Source of the DNA: Paenibacillus baekrokdamisoli
Lineage (GTDB): Bacteria > Bacillota > Bacilli > Paenibacillales > Paenibacillaceae
NCBI RefSeq assembly: GCF_003945345.1
Contig: NZ_AP019308.1
Coordinates: 2,108,001 to 2,172,000, forward strand
DNA length: 64,000 nt
Direction: 5' to 3'
Shown piece by piece: positions 17,318-26,152 of this stretch. The translations under genes were made by a program, and so were the position numbers. The notes beneath the pieces are model-generated. The model ran no database searches. It worked only from the letters and a program-made list of their open reading frames with translations, and was not told the DNA's origin. Numbering within the stretch: position 1 is the stretch's first letter; each line of letters starts with the position of its first letter.

Positions 17318-18406
17318 ATGGATATCATCGAACTTCCTACGCATTTGGTTGATGAAGATACGGACCAACCAAGATATCAATTTGATGAAGAAGCTTTAGA
17401 AGAATTAATGAAAAGCATTGAAGAGCTTGGGTTACTATCCCCTATTAAAGTAAGAACCACACCAGATGGCCGTTACAAAATCATCTATGGAAATCGCAGA
17501 TATAAGGCCTGCAAAATGCTAAACCGCCCGACAATCCCATGCATCGTATCCACGGTTACAGATGAAATGGAAATTTATTTGGAGCAAATAGCGGAGAATC
17601 TAACCAGAGAAGGCTTCTCGCCGATTGAAGAGGCCGAGGCCTTCAATAAACTGCTGAATGATACGAAGTTTAGCAGCTCGACTAAATTCCTCTCCAGCAA
17701 GCTCGGCAAGCCTGAAGCCTACATCAAGAACAAATGTGAGCTACTGAAATTTAGCAATGCCGTGAAGAAATTGATTATCGGCGGAACAGAGATCAAGCAA
17801 GGCAAGCTCACGGAGGATCAGTTGCTGCCACTCAAGGACCTGCCTATTGAGTATCGAGATCCACTCGCCTTGATTATCGCTAGAGACGAGATGCCAGTCA
17901 GTGATGCTAAGAAGATCAGTCAATTATTCAAGGACAAGGACATTTCTGCTGGCACGAAGGACAAGCTATTATATAAATCAGGGAATGATCTTCTTGAGAC
18001 CTGGTCCGTTTATCGACAGAATAGAGCGGAAAGAGCCAAACCTGCTGAACCTAAAGCAGCACCAGTGAAGCCGGAGAAACAAGTGAAAGCCGAGCTTCCA
18101 ACAACAGCAACAACAATAACAACAGGAGCAGGAGCAGGAGCAGGAGCAATAGTAATCGAGTCGGCTGAGATGAAAACACCTTCATTTCCCGGAATCGAAG
18201 CTAAATTACAGGAATTAATCGCTTTAATTCCCGCTCACTCCCCCTTACCTGCAGAGTTGAAAATTTCCCACGAGGATATCAAACCAGAAGAGCTAGATCG
18301 CTTTCACGCTAATCTGGACAGCTTAATCGACAACCTTGAGAAGCATCTTCAGGAATGGAAAAGCATAAAGGATTTGTCTAAAGCTGCACTCCTATCAACA
18401 AAATAG
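17318..18406 (+). CDS. Orphan ParB/Spo0J-like protein
   Basis: 362 residues. The N-terminal ParB nuclease-like/CTPase domain carries DTDQPRYQFDEEALEELMKSI, YGNRRYKACKML and QIAENLTREGFSPIEEA. A helix-turn-helix region (about 105-165) follows. The C-terminal third is low complexity (Thr- and Gly-Ala-rich at about 265-280, encoded by GGAGCA repeats) and then a helical end. ParB proteins bind parS sites and slide using CTP. No parA gene is adjacent, so this is not the chromosomal parAB locus. It may derive from a plasmid or phage. Start: ATG with AGGAG seven bases upstream. Confidence 0.75.
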   Translation: MDIIELPTHLVDEDTDQPRYQFDEEALEELMKSIEELGLLSPIKVRTTPDGRYKIIYGNRRYKACKMLNRPTIPCIVSTVTDEMEIYLEQIAENLTREGFSPIEEAEAFNKLLNDTKFSSSTKFLSSKLGKPEAYIKNKCELLKFSNAVKKLIIGGTEIKQGKLTEDQLLPLKDLPIEYRDPLALIIARDEMPVSDAKKISQLFKDKDISAGTKDKLLYKSGNDLLETWSVYRQNRAERAKPAEPKAAPVKPEKQVKAELPTTATTITTGAGAGAGAIVIESAEMKTPSFPGIEAKLQELIALIPAHSPLPAELKISHEDIKPEELDRFHANLDSLIDNLEKHLQEWKSIKDLSKAALLSTK

Positions 18407-18416
18407 CATATGCAAA

Positions 18417-18454
18417 AGGCTAAACTCGCGATCATCTTAATCCGAGGTTAGCCT
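18417..18454 (+). terminator. Terminator downstream of the parB-like gene
   Basis: AGGCTAAACTCG pairs with CGAGGTTAGCCT (one mismatch) and is followed by CTTTTCTTT. It is also close to the 3' end of the converging gene at 18487. Confidence 0.75.
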
Positions 18455-18486
18455 CTTTTCTTTGGCTCTTGCCCATTCAGGCCTAA

Positions 18487-19245
18487 TTAGTGGTCGATGC
18501 CCATTTGGATCTCCCTCTTCAACTGGAGCAGCTTCTCTGTGTAGGCATACGGTAATTTCAAGGCATGCTCTATCGTTTGAAGCGCTGCTTGTAACTGACC
18601 TGCTTTCGCCTGTGAATCAGCTAGATAATACCAGTAAGGAGCGGATTCCGGCATTTGCTGGATTAGTCGTTGATAGTATGGAATCACCTTTAGAAAATAA
18701 TAAGGGTAGACATCCTTCGCAATGGCAAGCCCTTGTGGACTCCATCGATAAATCTCTATCTGGTACGCATCACCTGTATCATGCTTCCATAGGGCAATTT
18801 CATATCGACCGTCTCTCCCCTGCGTGCTGGGCATATCTTCGACTTCTAGTTTGCTGAAATAAGTGCCGCTTGGAATCAGATGCTCGAATTTTCCATTTTG
18901 CCACTGTAGGAGATCCAGCTCTGACCATATACTTCCGAACTGCCATCCTGCAATAATGGTTTGCACGTGACTATCAATAAGAGGTGCCGCTAACAAATAA
19001 GTAAGGTTATATCCACTGCCTTTAAACGTTGAGAGTTTCCTCCACCTACCGTTAATCAGTTTCAAAACTATTAGGTACATCTCGCCCTTATCCTTATAGC
19101 CTGCTATGAGCTCTACTTGACCGTCACCATCAATATCCGCTAGCAGGATAGCTGGCTGGTTATGCTGCTCTTGCAAATAAACCAATTCAGCATGTGGGGG
19201 TAGAAAAGGACGTACAAGCTGGGCCATTTCATCAAGATAACGCAT
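18487..19245 (-). CDS. Hypothetical protein with VCBS-like blade and C-terminal TPR-like helices
   Basis: About 252 residues with no signal peptide. ILLADIDGDGQVELIAGY (near residue 38) is an FG-GAP/VCBS-type calcium-binding blade. The last 70 residues (YYQRLIQQMPESAPYWYYLADSQ...) have the spacing of a tetratricopeptide hairpin. The start MRYLDEM at 19245 is chosen because GAGGGA lies eight bases upstream; an ATG 33 bases earlier has no ribosome-binding site. Related proteins are known in Bacilli without assigned function. Confidence 0.65.
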   Translation of the reverse strand: MRYLDEMAQLVRPFLPPHAELVYLQEQHNQPAILLADIDGDGQVELIAGYKDKGEMYLIVLKLINGRWRKLSTFKGSGYNLTYLLAAPLIDSHVQTIIAGWQFGSIWSELDLLQWQNGKFEHLIPSGTYFSKLEVEDMPSTQGRDGRYEIALWKHDTGDAYQIEIYRWSPQGLAIAKDVYPYYFLKVIPYYQRLIQQMPESAPYWYYLADSQAKAGQLQAALQTIEHALKLPYAYTEKLLQLKREIQMGIDH

Positions 19246-19358
19246 TTTTATCCCTCGCTCGCTGCACTTCGATTTCAACAGATTTTATGCAATAACCCGT
19301 TATAAAAGCACCGAAAGGAACCGCGAATCTTTGGGCAATAAGGAATATGCAAAGGATA

Positions 19359-19556
19359 TCAATATATCCTTAAACACAACCAAGCGGCTGCACTAATTGT
19401 TACAAGGGTGGCAAGCGTTACAAAGAAAACATAACCCGTTTTTGTTTTGGTAGCGGTATGTTTATCATAGAATTCAGAGCTTCTGTTGAAATATCCCGTC
19501 CATAGTTCGCCAAGCAAGCTCACTACTACAAGAAAAAAACTTTTGATAACTTTCAT
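19359..19556 (-). CDS. Small hypothetical membrane protein
   Basis: 65 residues starting MKVIKSFFLVVVSLLGELW with hydrophobic segments at both ends and a polar middle. AAGGGG precedes the ATG at 19556. No family recognised. Confidence 0.5.
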   Translation of the reverse strand: MKVIKSFFLVVVSLLGELWTGYFNRSSEFYDKHTATKTKTGYVFFVTLATLVTISAAAWLCLRIY

Positions 19557-19703
19557 ATCGAGAACACCCCTTCGGCATTGGATATACAAATAACAACATA
19601 AATCCCATTTCAGAATAAGAACTCTACTGTTCTCACTCGGCTGTAGTAAATGCTATGATTGGTAATTATCCTCCGCCTTCTTAAAGGTCTTATTCGATTC
19701 AGA

Positions 19704-20126
19704 TTACGCTCTAGCGTTGCGTTCCAATTGAATACGTATCCCTTCGCGGTCAATCTGGATCCAATATTCAATGATTTTTCCATCTTCAACACGATAGACT
19801 GCACTTGCGATCTCCACGATTGGTTTTCCAGTTGGTAAAAAACCGTCCACTACTCCGATGTGAGTCCCAACTTGTTTCCATTTTACATAGACTCGATTAT
19901 CTTGAGCCAGTAACTCTTGAATATTAATGCTGAATGAACCGTAAGCTTCAATCATTTCTCGGACATGATCTGCATAGTTAGTTGGGGACCGCTCTACAGT
20001 TACCTCATTTTCCGATGTAACCTGATGGGCCAAAATACATTCTGCCATATAATTATGTGCCGCATCGGGATCACGACCTGAACGTACTTTTTCAAAAAAA
20101 ATCCTTACAACTTCTGATGCCGTCAT
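19704..20126 (-). CDS. SnoaL-like (NTF2-fold) protein
   Basis: 140 residues forming one cone-shaped NTF2-like domain: helical MTASEVVRIFFEKVRSGRD, then the strand pattern RVYVKWKQVGTHIG, DGFLPTGKPIVEIASAVYRVEDGKIIEYW typical of SnoaL/ester-cyclase relatives. Such proteins bind small hydrophobic ligands or act as polyketide cyclases or isomerases; the ligand is unknown. It is a single minus-strand gene at the edge of the repeat-rich accessory region. Confidence 0.8.
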   Translation of the reverse strand: MTASEVVRIFFEKVRSGRDPDAAHNYMAECILAHQVTSENEVTVERSPTNYADHVREMIEAYGSFSINIQELLAQDNRVYVKWKQVGTHIGVVDGFLPTGKPIVEIASAVYRVEDGKIIEYWIQIDREGIRIQLERNARA

Positions 20127-20171
20127 CGTTTATCCCCTATCCCAAGTTATTAATTTTCATTTTACTTCAGA

Positions 20172-20441
20172 ATGAACACGCACGCCATTCTTCAGCCGGA
20201 TCTTCATCTGTTACGTATGGATGGGCCCGTGGTCCAGAATACGGTGAACGGAAAACTGCTGCCGCACACTGCCTATTTCACCGATCAAATTAACGAACAC
20301 TATGCGTACATGCAAGAAAAAGGTGTTCGATTGGATCCTATTATCGAAGAAGGCGAATGTGGCTGGCACTTTGACCTCTATGACCCGGACGGAAATGTCA
20401 TCACGATTTGGCGGGCGAAGAACTTAAGGGGAGTGTGTTGA
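20172..20441 (+). pseudogene. VOC (glyoxalase/bleomycin-resistance) domain fragment
   Basis: The frame encodes only the C-terminal half of a VOC domain: HTAYFTDQINEHYAYMQEKGVR and GWHFDLYDPDGNVITIWRAK with the conserved metal Glu region missing upstream. A full protein has about 120 residues; here there are 89 including a doubtful N-terminus. No Shine-Dalgarno was seen. Likely a truncated gene. Confidence 0.55.
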
Positions 20442-20562
20442 CAAATAAAGCAGCTAACCGACTTTAAAGGATTGGATTGGATTGCCTGCTTTTTCATGCT
20501 TATTACTATATTCTTGCCCCTACTTCAAGAAGTCCCAGAGATGGTACCGCGACCACGCTAAA

Positions 20563-20640
20563 CTGCCCGTAACTTCAACAAACAAAAAAGGAGCTACTAC
20601 ATAGCAAGCTCCTCCGTAATCGTTTCCCGTTAATTTAATT
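20563..20640. repeat. Core-hairpin-core repeat R1
   Basis: CTGCCCGTAACTTCAA (left core), stem AGGAGCT/AGCTCCT, then CCCGTTAATTTAATT (right core). On the minus strand the hairpin ends in T-rich sequence, so it can act as a terminator. Confidence 0.7.
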
Positions 20641-20661
20641 TTCATGGAAGTTTAAAGTTCC

Positions 20662-21117
20662 TCACGCTTCTCGAAGTATCGGCACAAAAATATCGGCGTT
20701 ATTAAAGTGTTGTTCTTCTCCAAATCTGAATACTTCAAGTGCAAGCGATCTTGGATTATTATCCAAACTTTTTTCTTGTAAAAAAGATTTAATTAGCGCA
20801 TAAGGATCTTGATCTATTGATCTTACCTTGGCATAACGTTGACTTGGTACACTGAATCCAATCATGCCTTTCGGAACATCCTCAATTCTTGTTACTTCCA
20901 TACAGTAGATGTAAGTAAAAAGTACATCGTTCGCAAAATGAGGACATACATATACGTGCGGATTCATAATCTCTTTAATTTCGCTTTTTCTAGCAAGAAA
21001 TACTTGATGTGCTTCTTTTATGCTTTCCGGCTCAACCCTTTTGAAAACATTTGTTACGGGAACTCCGACAAAATGCTTCTCCTCAAGAGTAACGATCTCG
21101 ATTTGATTGTTCTGCAT
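20662..21117 (-). CDS. GyrI-like (AraC effector-binding domain) protein
   Basis: About 151 residues matching the stand-alone GyrI-like/AraC-E-bind fold: IEIVTLEEKHFVGVPV at the start, a central pair of strands (VLFTYIYCMEVTRIEDVPKGMIGFSVPS) and a C-terminal helix-strand. Such proteins bind hydrophobic or drug-like molecules; no DNA-binding domain is attached. The ATG at 21117 is preferred to 21135 because AAGGAGAG is six bases upstream. R1 follows its 3' end. Confidence 0.75.
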   Translation of the reverse strand: MQNNQIEIVTLEEKHFVGVPVTNVFKRVEPESIKEAHQVFLARKSEIKEIMNPHVYVCPHFANDVLFTYIYCMEVTRIEDVPKGMIGFSVPSQRYAKVRSIDQDPYALIKSFLQEKSLDNNPRSLALEVFRFGEEQHFNNADIFVPILREA

Positions 21118-21213
21118 AAACCTCTCTCCTTGCAATATGAGTTGGAAGAAATATTCTACTTTGATTATTCACGGAATCAATAAAGCAGCCTGCTCAACAA
21201 AGACTAGTGCCCC

Positions 21214-21606
21214 TCAGTCTTTTTTGGAAGCTCGAGACTGATGAACATCAAACATATTTCCGAACGGATCATAAAAAGTAAAGAACTTACCAATAACCCC
21301 TTCGTCTTTAATTTCATTGACTTTTGTTCCTAATCCTTTTAAGTAATTATGAAATCCTTCTATGTTTTTCACTTTGAATCCAATGGAGTAATGATCTTCC
21401 CCATTTACGAGAAAGGTAGATGTTGTTTGATCATTCGTTTTAACCAAAAACAGACTAGGACCTGTTATAAAGTTAACTGCCACCAATTCTGTGTTTTGGA
21501 ATAAAACCTTTGCCCCTAATTTATTGCGATACCAATCTAAAGCTATTTCAAGATCCGAAACTGGAATTTCCGTGTATTCAATACCTTCAATAAAATTCTC
21601 TTCCAA
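21214..21606 (-). CDS. VOC family protein
   Basis: 130 residues, two beta-alpha-beta-beta-beta units: YTEIPVSDLEIALDWYRNKLG opening and FYDPFGNMFDVHQS closing with its terminal metal-ligand pattern. The family includes glyoxalases, dioxygenases and antibiotic-binding proteins; the substrate is undetermined. It uses a TTG start with AAAGGAG seven bases upstream. R2 is about 100 bases upstream of the start. Confidence 0.8.
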   Translation of the reverse strand: MEENFIEGIEYTEIPVSDLEIALDWYRNKLGAKVLFQNTELVAVNFITGPSLFLVKTNDQTTSTFLVNGEDHYSIGFKVKNIEGFHNYLKGLGTKVNEIKDEGVIGKFFTFYDPFGNMFDVHQSRASKKD

Positions 21607-21705
21607 ACGGATTCTCCTTTTAAATGTAGTAGTTTAGGGCTAATAGCTCTTCGCCTATGTTATCAAACATTTGTTCGTATGTAAATGTTTTCCTATTGAC
21701 CTAAT

Positions 21706-21776
21706 CTGCCCGTTACTTCAATAAGAAAAGAGGAGCCACATCACTGCAAGCTCCTCTACTATCGTTTTCCGTTAGC
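21706..21776. repeat. Core-hairpin-core repeat R2
   Basis: CTGCCCGTTACTTCAAT, stem GAGGAGC/GCTCCTC (21730-21736, 21750-21756) and CCGTTAGC. Same orientation as R1, R3 and R4. Confidence 0.75.
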
Positions 21777-22114
21777 GTAACAAAGACTACAGTGGGTCGT
21801 CGATTTCCCATCGAAGAAGTCTCCTAATCCTCCTCTAAGATAACCATATTCTTCATTTCAGGTGCTGCGCCTTTTTAAAAAACCAATAAGCTGCGTCTTC
21901 TTTAGTGCTGTCTTTTTCTGCAACTGCGGATTTAATTTTCATGGGAGCGTAATAGAACCCCGGAAAAGACTTCAGAGAATTGCTTTAGAATGGATGAACT
22001 TCTTTTACACAAAGAACAGGACAACTTTATGTCGTAGAATTCGACACGAAGTTATCCTGTAATTAATAACAAAACCTCAATATCGGCGTAAATCGCTCCA
22101 GCTAAAAATGGTCA
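21777..22114. other. Gene-poor stretch with fragments
   Basis: At 21789-21817 the sequence matches the interior of the unknown gene at 31740-32051: on the minus strand both encode LRWEI-x-DPL, so it is a fragment of that gene. At 21870-21950 it resembles 25055-25145 and includes AGCACTAAAGAAGACGC on the minus strand. An inverted repeat (AGGACAACTT...GAAGTTATCCT) lies at 22018-22060. No intact gene. Confidence 0.55.
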
Positions 22115-22519
22115 TCAAAGCTCTAATGCTTTGCTTTCTATTGGTATGACTTCAATAATATTAATAACGTGACCGTCGGGATCGCACACATCAAACATAA
22201 TATGATGATTCCATGGCGAGGTCCACTCCACGATCGGCTTTAACTTGTACCCGCTAAGATCCAAATCTCTATACATTTCCCTTACATTTGTCGCATTAAG
22301 ATTGTAGCTGTGGTAATCCAAAACTTGAACTTGCTCGGATTCAACTAAGGTCAGTAGCGGCCAGCCGCCTTGATCCTGGGTGAAGAAAAACGTTGCTCCA
22401 CGACCAGGGTCCCAATTCTCGATTCCACGGCATCTCAACCCAAGAGCGGAATAGAATGGAATCGAATTCTCTAGACTGGTCACACGTACAAATACTGAAC
22501 CTAATGTTTGCACTCCCAT
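22115..22519 (-). CDS. VOC family protein
   Basis: About 134 residues: SVFVRVTSLENSIPFYSALGLRC at the N-terminus and HIMFDVCDPDGHVINIIEV at the C-terminus are standard VOC elements. GGAGG lies nine bases before the ATG at 22519; the TTG at 22534 overlaps it and is unlikely. It lies downstream of the sigma-factor gene on the same strand. The substrate is unknown. Confidence 0.8.
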   Translation of the reverse strand: MGVQTLGSVFVRVTSLENSIPFYSALGLRCRGIENWDPGRGATFFFTQDQGGWPLLTLVESEQVQVLDYHSYNLNATNVREMYRDLDLSGYKLKPIVEWTSPWNHHIMFDVCDPDGHVINIIEVIPIESKALEL

Positions 22520-22603
22520 TTTTGCTGCCTCCAATATAATGAATATTTTCTACACTCAATAAACGACGTTCTTGATAGAAACCAAACATCCTCCACGAAA
22601 AAA

Positions 22604-23290
22604 TTATTCCGTTATCATAAATCTGTTTCCATCTGGATCTTCCATATAGAAAGCAAGTTTGCCATTCACCCATAGTAACCTGCTAATACGTACCCTTCGC
22701 TTTGCGAGTCCTACATATGCACGGCAAATTGCCTTCGGATCTCGTCTACGGAACGCATAGACCAATTCGTCGAAATCACGAGGCAACCACTGCTCAGATG
22801 AATCGTTTGATCCCGAACGATCCTCTCCCACCTTCGATTGTAAGGCAATCTTTTTCAACCTGACCCGCGCACGACTAAGAGCAACTTGTACAGCATCTTC
22901 GGTAGAGGACAGAAAGATTGCCGTCTCTTTTGCAGTGAAATCAAAAACATCCCTCAACAACAGAATTACCATAGATCTAGGGGATAGCCGATGAGCCAGT
23001 ACTTCCAACAGCTCTCTCGTCGTCAGCCCCTCATCGTTTATAGACACTTCTGGCACAGAATTGTCTAGCATCCGCAAATGACCTTTATTACGCTTCCATT
23101 TATCCTTCCAAGCATTGCTTACAGCACGGAATAAGTACGCCTTCGAAATTTGTTTTAGAGGATTTGCTTCTAGGATACGATGAACCTTTAACAGCGTGTC
23201 TTGCGTTAAATCTTCAGCCTCCCATGAATCATTCGACATTCGTAATCCATATTGGTATATCAACGCCTTCATTCGTTGCAAATCCACCAT
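22604..23290 (-). CDS. ECF-type RNA polymerase sigma factor
   Basis: 228 residues. Region 2 is at about 1-70 (SWEAEDLTQDTLLKVHRIL, AYLFRAVSNAWKDKWKR). Region 4 is at about 95-150 (LSPRSMVILLLRDVFDFTAKETAIFLSSTEDAVQVALSRAR). An extra domain of about 70 residues ends in AFYMEDPDGNRFMITE, the type of C-terminal extension seen in ECF41/SigJ-like factors. These usually lack a transmembrane anti-sigma factor, and none is adjacent. The VOC gene immediately downstream may be a target or partner. Confidence 0.8.
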   Translation of the reverse strand: MVDLQRMKALIYQYGLRMSNDSWEAEDLTQDTLLKVHRILEANPLKQISKAYLFRAVSNAWKDKWKRNKGHLRMLDNSVPEVSINDEGLTTRELLEVLAHRLSPRSMVILLLRDVFDFTAKETAIFLSSTEDAVQVALSRARVRLKKIALQSKVGEDRSGSNDSSEQWLPRDFDELVYAFRRRDPKAICRAYVGLAKRRVRISRLLWVNGKLAFYMEDPDGNRFMITE

Positions 23291-23493
23291 TGATTCCAGT
23301 ATACTCTTCCTTTCTTGGCGATTCCTTACATTGTTAATTCCTTGTTGAAATGATAATTCCTTTTAATGGGGGAGTTCAAAATCGCTTGTTGACTTCATGT
23401 AGACTCCGGAACAGAAAAATGCTGAGCATAGGTGACCATCTCGCCATGCTACATTTATTCCGGGCGCGAAAATTAAATGAATGTTGCGTTAAA

Positions 23494-23565
23494 CTGCCCG
23501 TTACTTCAATGAAAAAGCAGACCACTGTTGTGATCTGCTCTGTTCAACTATAGTGTCCCGTTAGC
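23494..23565. repeat. Core-hairpin-core repeat R3
   Basis: CTGCCCGTTACTTCAATG, stem GCAGA/TCTGC around a short loop, CTATAGTGTCCCGTTAGC. The IS110 element begins within a few bases of the right core. Confidence 0.75.
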
Positions 23566-25060
23566 CATTCATGCAGCGCAAGACCAGCGCTGCACCACAG
23601 AGGATGAAAATGGATGAAATCCGTCAATACTTCTACTACGGCTGGGTGAGGAAGGTCGATCAACTATGGTGCCTTAGAGCCCATCCGTTAGTCTGACTCC
23701 ACCGACCACGGTGCATCACAGAATGTCGCTCCTTCGGGAAGCACTCATGGTAGATTAATCCTATTTTGGTTGTTGCACCAGCCCCCAATATTCAAAGCCG
23801 TAGAAAGGACAATTTCAATGGATATACTCATTGAGCGCGCATGTGGCATGGATGTTCATAAGGATTCCATTACTGCATGTACAATGACACCCGAAGGAAA
23901 GGAGATTCAAACGTTCTCTACTAAAACCGTATTTCTACTCCAATTAATTGACTGGATTAAAAAGCATGGTTGTACCCACGTAGCGATGGAGAGTACAGGC
24001 GTATTCTGGAAGCCAATAGTTAACCTATTAGAAGCTGAAGATATTGAATTTTTAGTTGTAAATGCTCAGCATATGAAAGCTCTCCCCGGACGTAAAACGG
24101 ATGTGAAAGATGCGGAATGGATAGCCCAACTTCTTCGTCATGGGCTGCTAAAGGCAAGCTTCATTCCGAACCGTTACCAAAGGGAACTGCGAGAACTAGT
24201 TCGTTATCGCCGAAGCATCATTGAAGAACGAGCTAGACAACATAATCGGATTCAAAAAGTGTTAGAAGGAGCAAATATCAAGCTTGGGTCTGTGGTTTCA
24301 GATATTATGGGTGTCTCATCTAAGGACATGCTTCACGCCATCGCAGACGGTGAAGAAGATCCGGAGAAATTAGCAAGCTTCGCTCGGCGAACGCTGAAAA
24401 AGAAGAAAGATGAACTTGAGCTCGCTCTTCGAGGTTACGTTAATCCTCATCAACGCATGATGCTTAAAACCATTTTAGGTCACATTGACTTCCTCACCGA
24501 ACAAATTGAGAGGTTAGATCAAGAGGTTGCCCAGAGAGTTATTTCAGATCAAGAAGACATCGAGCGATTAGACTCTATCCCTGGAATTGCCACTCGAATG
24601 GCTGAACAAATCTTAGCTGAAATAGGAACAAACATTAAAGAACAGTTTCCAAGTGCGGCTCACTTATGTTCTTGGGCAGCACTCGTACCTGGACATAATG
24701 AGAGTGCAGGCAAACGGAAATCCTCTAAAGGAAAGAAAGGAAACAAATATTTAAAATCTGCCTTAACAGAAGCCGCACACTCCGTAGGTGCTTCAAAAAA
24801 CTATCTTGGCGCTATGTACAGACGAACATTAGCACGAAAAGGCAGAAAAAGAGCAGCTGTTGTTGTGGCCCATGCCATGCTGAGAATCGCTTATTATCTG
24901 CTGACAAGAAAAGAAATGTATGTAGACTTAGGTGAAGATTATTTTGATAAACAAAAACTTGGAGCTATTGTACGGAATTCGGTTCGAAGACTCGAAACTT
25001 TAGGCTACAACGTTACCATTTCGGAAGTCTCCTGATCCACGGATCACCAATATCCTAGGC
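23566..25060 (+). mobile_element. IS110-family insertion sequence
   Basis: The boundaries are approximate since IS110 elements lack terminal inverted repeats. The left limit is set by the right core of R3, the right limit by the point where sequence similar to 21870-21950 resumes. A hairpin GCAGCGC/GCGCTGC (23574-23594) lies at the left and TGATCC/GGATCA overlaps the transposase stop. The long leader before the transposase (about 250 bases) would hold the bridge-RNA region expected of this family. Confidence 0.65.
23818..25035 (+). CDS. IS110-family transposase
   Basis: About 405 residues. The N-terminal RuvC-like DEDD domain begins CGMDVHKDSITACT and includes MESTGVFWKP and GRKTDVKDAEWIAQLL. 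The C-terminal Transposase_20 domain carries LDSIPGIATRMAEQILAEIG and the Ser-containing HNESAGKRKSSKGKKGNK segment. It is full length without frameshift, so potentially active. The ATG at 23818 is preferred over upstream in-frame starts because the family begins here. Confidence 0.92.
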   Translation: MDILIERACGMDVHKDSITACTMTPEGKEIQTFSTKTVFLLQLIDWIKKHGCTHVAMESTGVFWKPIVNLLEAEDIEFLVVNAQHMKALPGRKTDVKDAEWIAQLLRHGLLKASFIPNRYQRELRELVRYRRSIIEERARQHNRIQKVLEGANIKLGSVVSDIMGVSSKDMLHAIADGEEDPEKLASFARRTLKKKKDELELALRGYVNPHQRMMLKTILGHIDFLTEQIERLDQEVAQRVISDQEDIERLDSIPGIATRMAEQILAEIGTNIKEQFPSAAHLCSWAALVPGHNESAGKRKSSKGKKGNKYLKSALTEAAHSVGASKNYLGAMYRRTLARKGRKRAAVVVAHAMLRIAYYLLTRKEMYVDLGEDYFDKQKLGAIVRNSVRRLETLGYNVTISEVS

Positions 25061-25161
25061 GCTTCATATTTTTAAAAAATCAAAGAGACGCGTCTTCTTT
25101 AGTGCTGCTCTTTTCTTCGACTCCCAGCTTTTAATTTTCATGGTAGTTGAACGGATTACTG

Positions 25162-25590
25162 TTATGGATGTTCTCGTGTAGACTCATATTCCTCAATTAT
25201 TTCCTCACGACACTCATCTGCGCCTTCCTCATCAAGCTCTTGGTCGTCCAGCCATTGATAATAATGACCCAGTTCATGTACAATTGAACCCAAAATTGCA
25301 GCCAAGGTATTATCTTGCCCACGATCATCTACCATTTCCAAATAATCTCCTGTGGCAACTCTTATATAGGGTTCTTCGTTCTTGTCATATGGTGCAAAGA
25401 ATGTTGCAGATACAAGCTCTTTTGTGTATCTGTTTTTGATTTGATAATCTCTTTTTAAATAGACGACCACTCGTATTGGGAAATTGTATTCTGTTCGCAG
25501 CCACTTGGCAAATTCGAGACAGGCTCGTTTGACTTCGGGATGCACTCCCGATTCTGTTCTTATTCGTAAGCCATTCCTCGGATAGTTCAT
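25162..25590 (-). CDS. Hypothetical protein with HExxH metallopeptidase-like motif
   Basis: 142 residues. VHELGHYYQWL places His105-Glu106-His109 in the zincin pattern, followed by acidic residues (DEEGADE) that could supply a third ligand. The N-terminal half is alpha/beta without a signal peptide, so the protein is cytoplasmic. It resembles putative phage or accessory minigluzincins, but no family could be named. The ATG at 25590 has GGGGGA upstream. R4 lies about 87 bases upstream of the start. Confidence 0.65.
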   Translation of the reverse strand: MNYPRNGLRIRTESGVHPEVKRACLEFAKWLRTEYNFPIRVVVYLKRDYQIKNRYTKELVSATFFAPYDKNEEPYIRVATGDYLEMVDDRGQDNTLAAILGSIVHELGHYYQWLDDQELDEEGADECREEIIEEYESTREHP

Positions 25591-25676
25591 TTTTCCCCCA
25601 CGCATTTGATTATTTGATTGTATTTAATTTTAGCACGTGGAGCACTTTTACTAAAACATTGAATGGTTGAATTATT

Positions 25677-25760
25677 CTGCCCGTTACTTCAATGAAAAAA
25701 TCAGGCTACCGTAGTGCCTGCTCATCAATGTTCATTATTCAACTAAAGTTCCTCGTTAGC
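25677..25760. repeat. Core-hairpin-core repeat R4
   Basis: CTGCCCGTTACTTCAAT, stem CAGGC/GCCTG, then TTCAACTAAAGTTCCTCGTTAGCTTAAT split over the right core. It abuts the stop codon of the small gene at 25761. Confidence 0.7.
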
Positions 25761-25934
25761 TTAATCTTTTCTTTTATTACGTCTATATCTAATAAAAAAA
25801 TATATACAAATTAGAGTGAGCCCCATAAAACTGACGTACCTGTAATATTCAGGACTATCAGTCTTCATAAGAGCAGGATAACCAAAAATAATTAAAAGCG
25901 GCATTCCACTTGCTAAAAGTAATCTTTCGTACAT
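25761..25934 (-). CDS. Small membrane protein (57 aa)
   Basis: The ORF begins MYERLLLASGMPLLIIFG and has a second hydrophobic stretch (YVSFMGLTLICIYFFI) followed by a basic tail, giving two membrane segments. GAGGGGG precedes the ATG. Its stop falls in the right core of R4. Function unknown. Confidence 0.5.
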   Translation of the reverse strand: MYERLLLASGMPLLIIFGYPALMKTDSPEYYRYVSFMGLTLICIYFFIRYRRNKRKD

Positions 25935-26133
25935 AAGGTTGCCCCCTCACCAATATACTAATCTGCCCTTTAACGTAATGAAGCTGCCCTTCGTTTTTCG
26001 CCGTAGCGCAAGCATCTATGGAACTTTTACGGTTTCTCTTTCGTTTTGCAGCAACATATATCCCAAAAAGTATCGCTAAGGCGCACATTACGCCTATCTC
26101 TAGCCCATTTAAAAAATCCATAAAATCACCCAT
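25858..26133 (-). CDS. Possible small membrane protein, 3' end run into repeat sequence
   Basis: It begins MGDFMDFLNGLEIGVMCALA with one membrane segment and a basic stop-transfer (AAKRKRNRK), preceded by AGGGGA. After about residue 45 the frame reads through degenerate repeat sequence (TGCCCTTTAACGTAATG near 25963) and overlaps the next gene by 77 bases in another frame. Probably the tail is not native. Confidence 0.35.
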   Translation of the reverse strand: MGDFMDFLNGLEIGVMCALAILFGIYVAAKRKRNRKSSIDACATAKNEGQLHYVKGQISILVRGQPYVRKITFSKWNAAFNYFWLSCSYED

Positions 26134-26152
26134 CAGAAGTCCCCTATTTATA

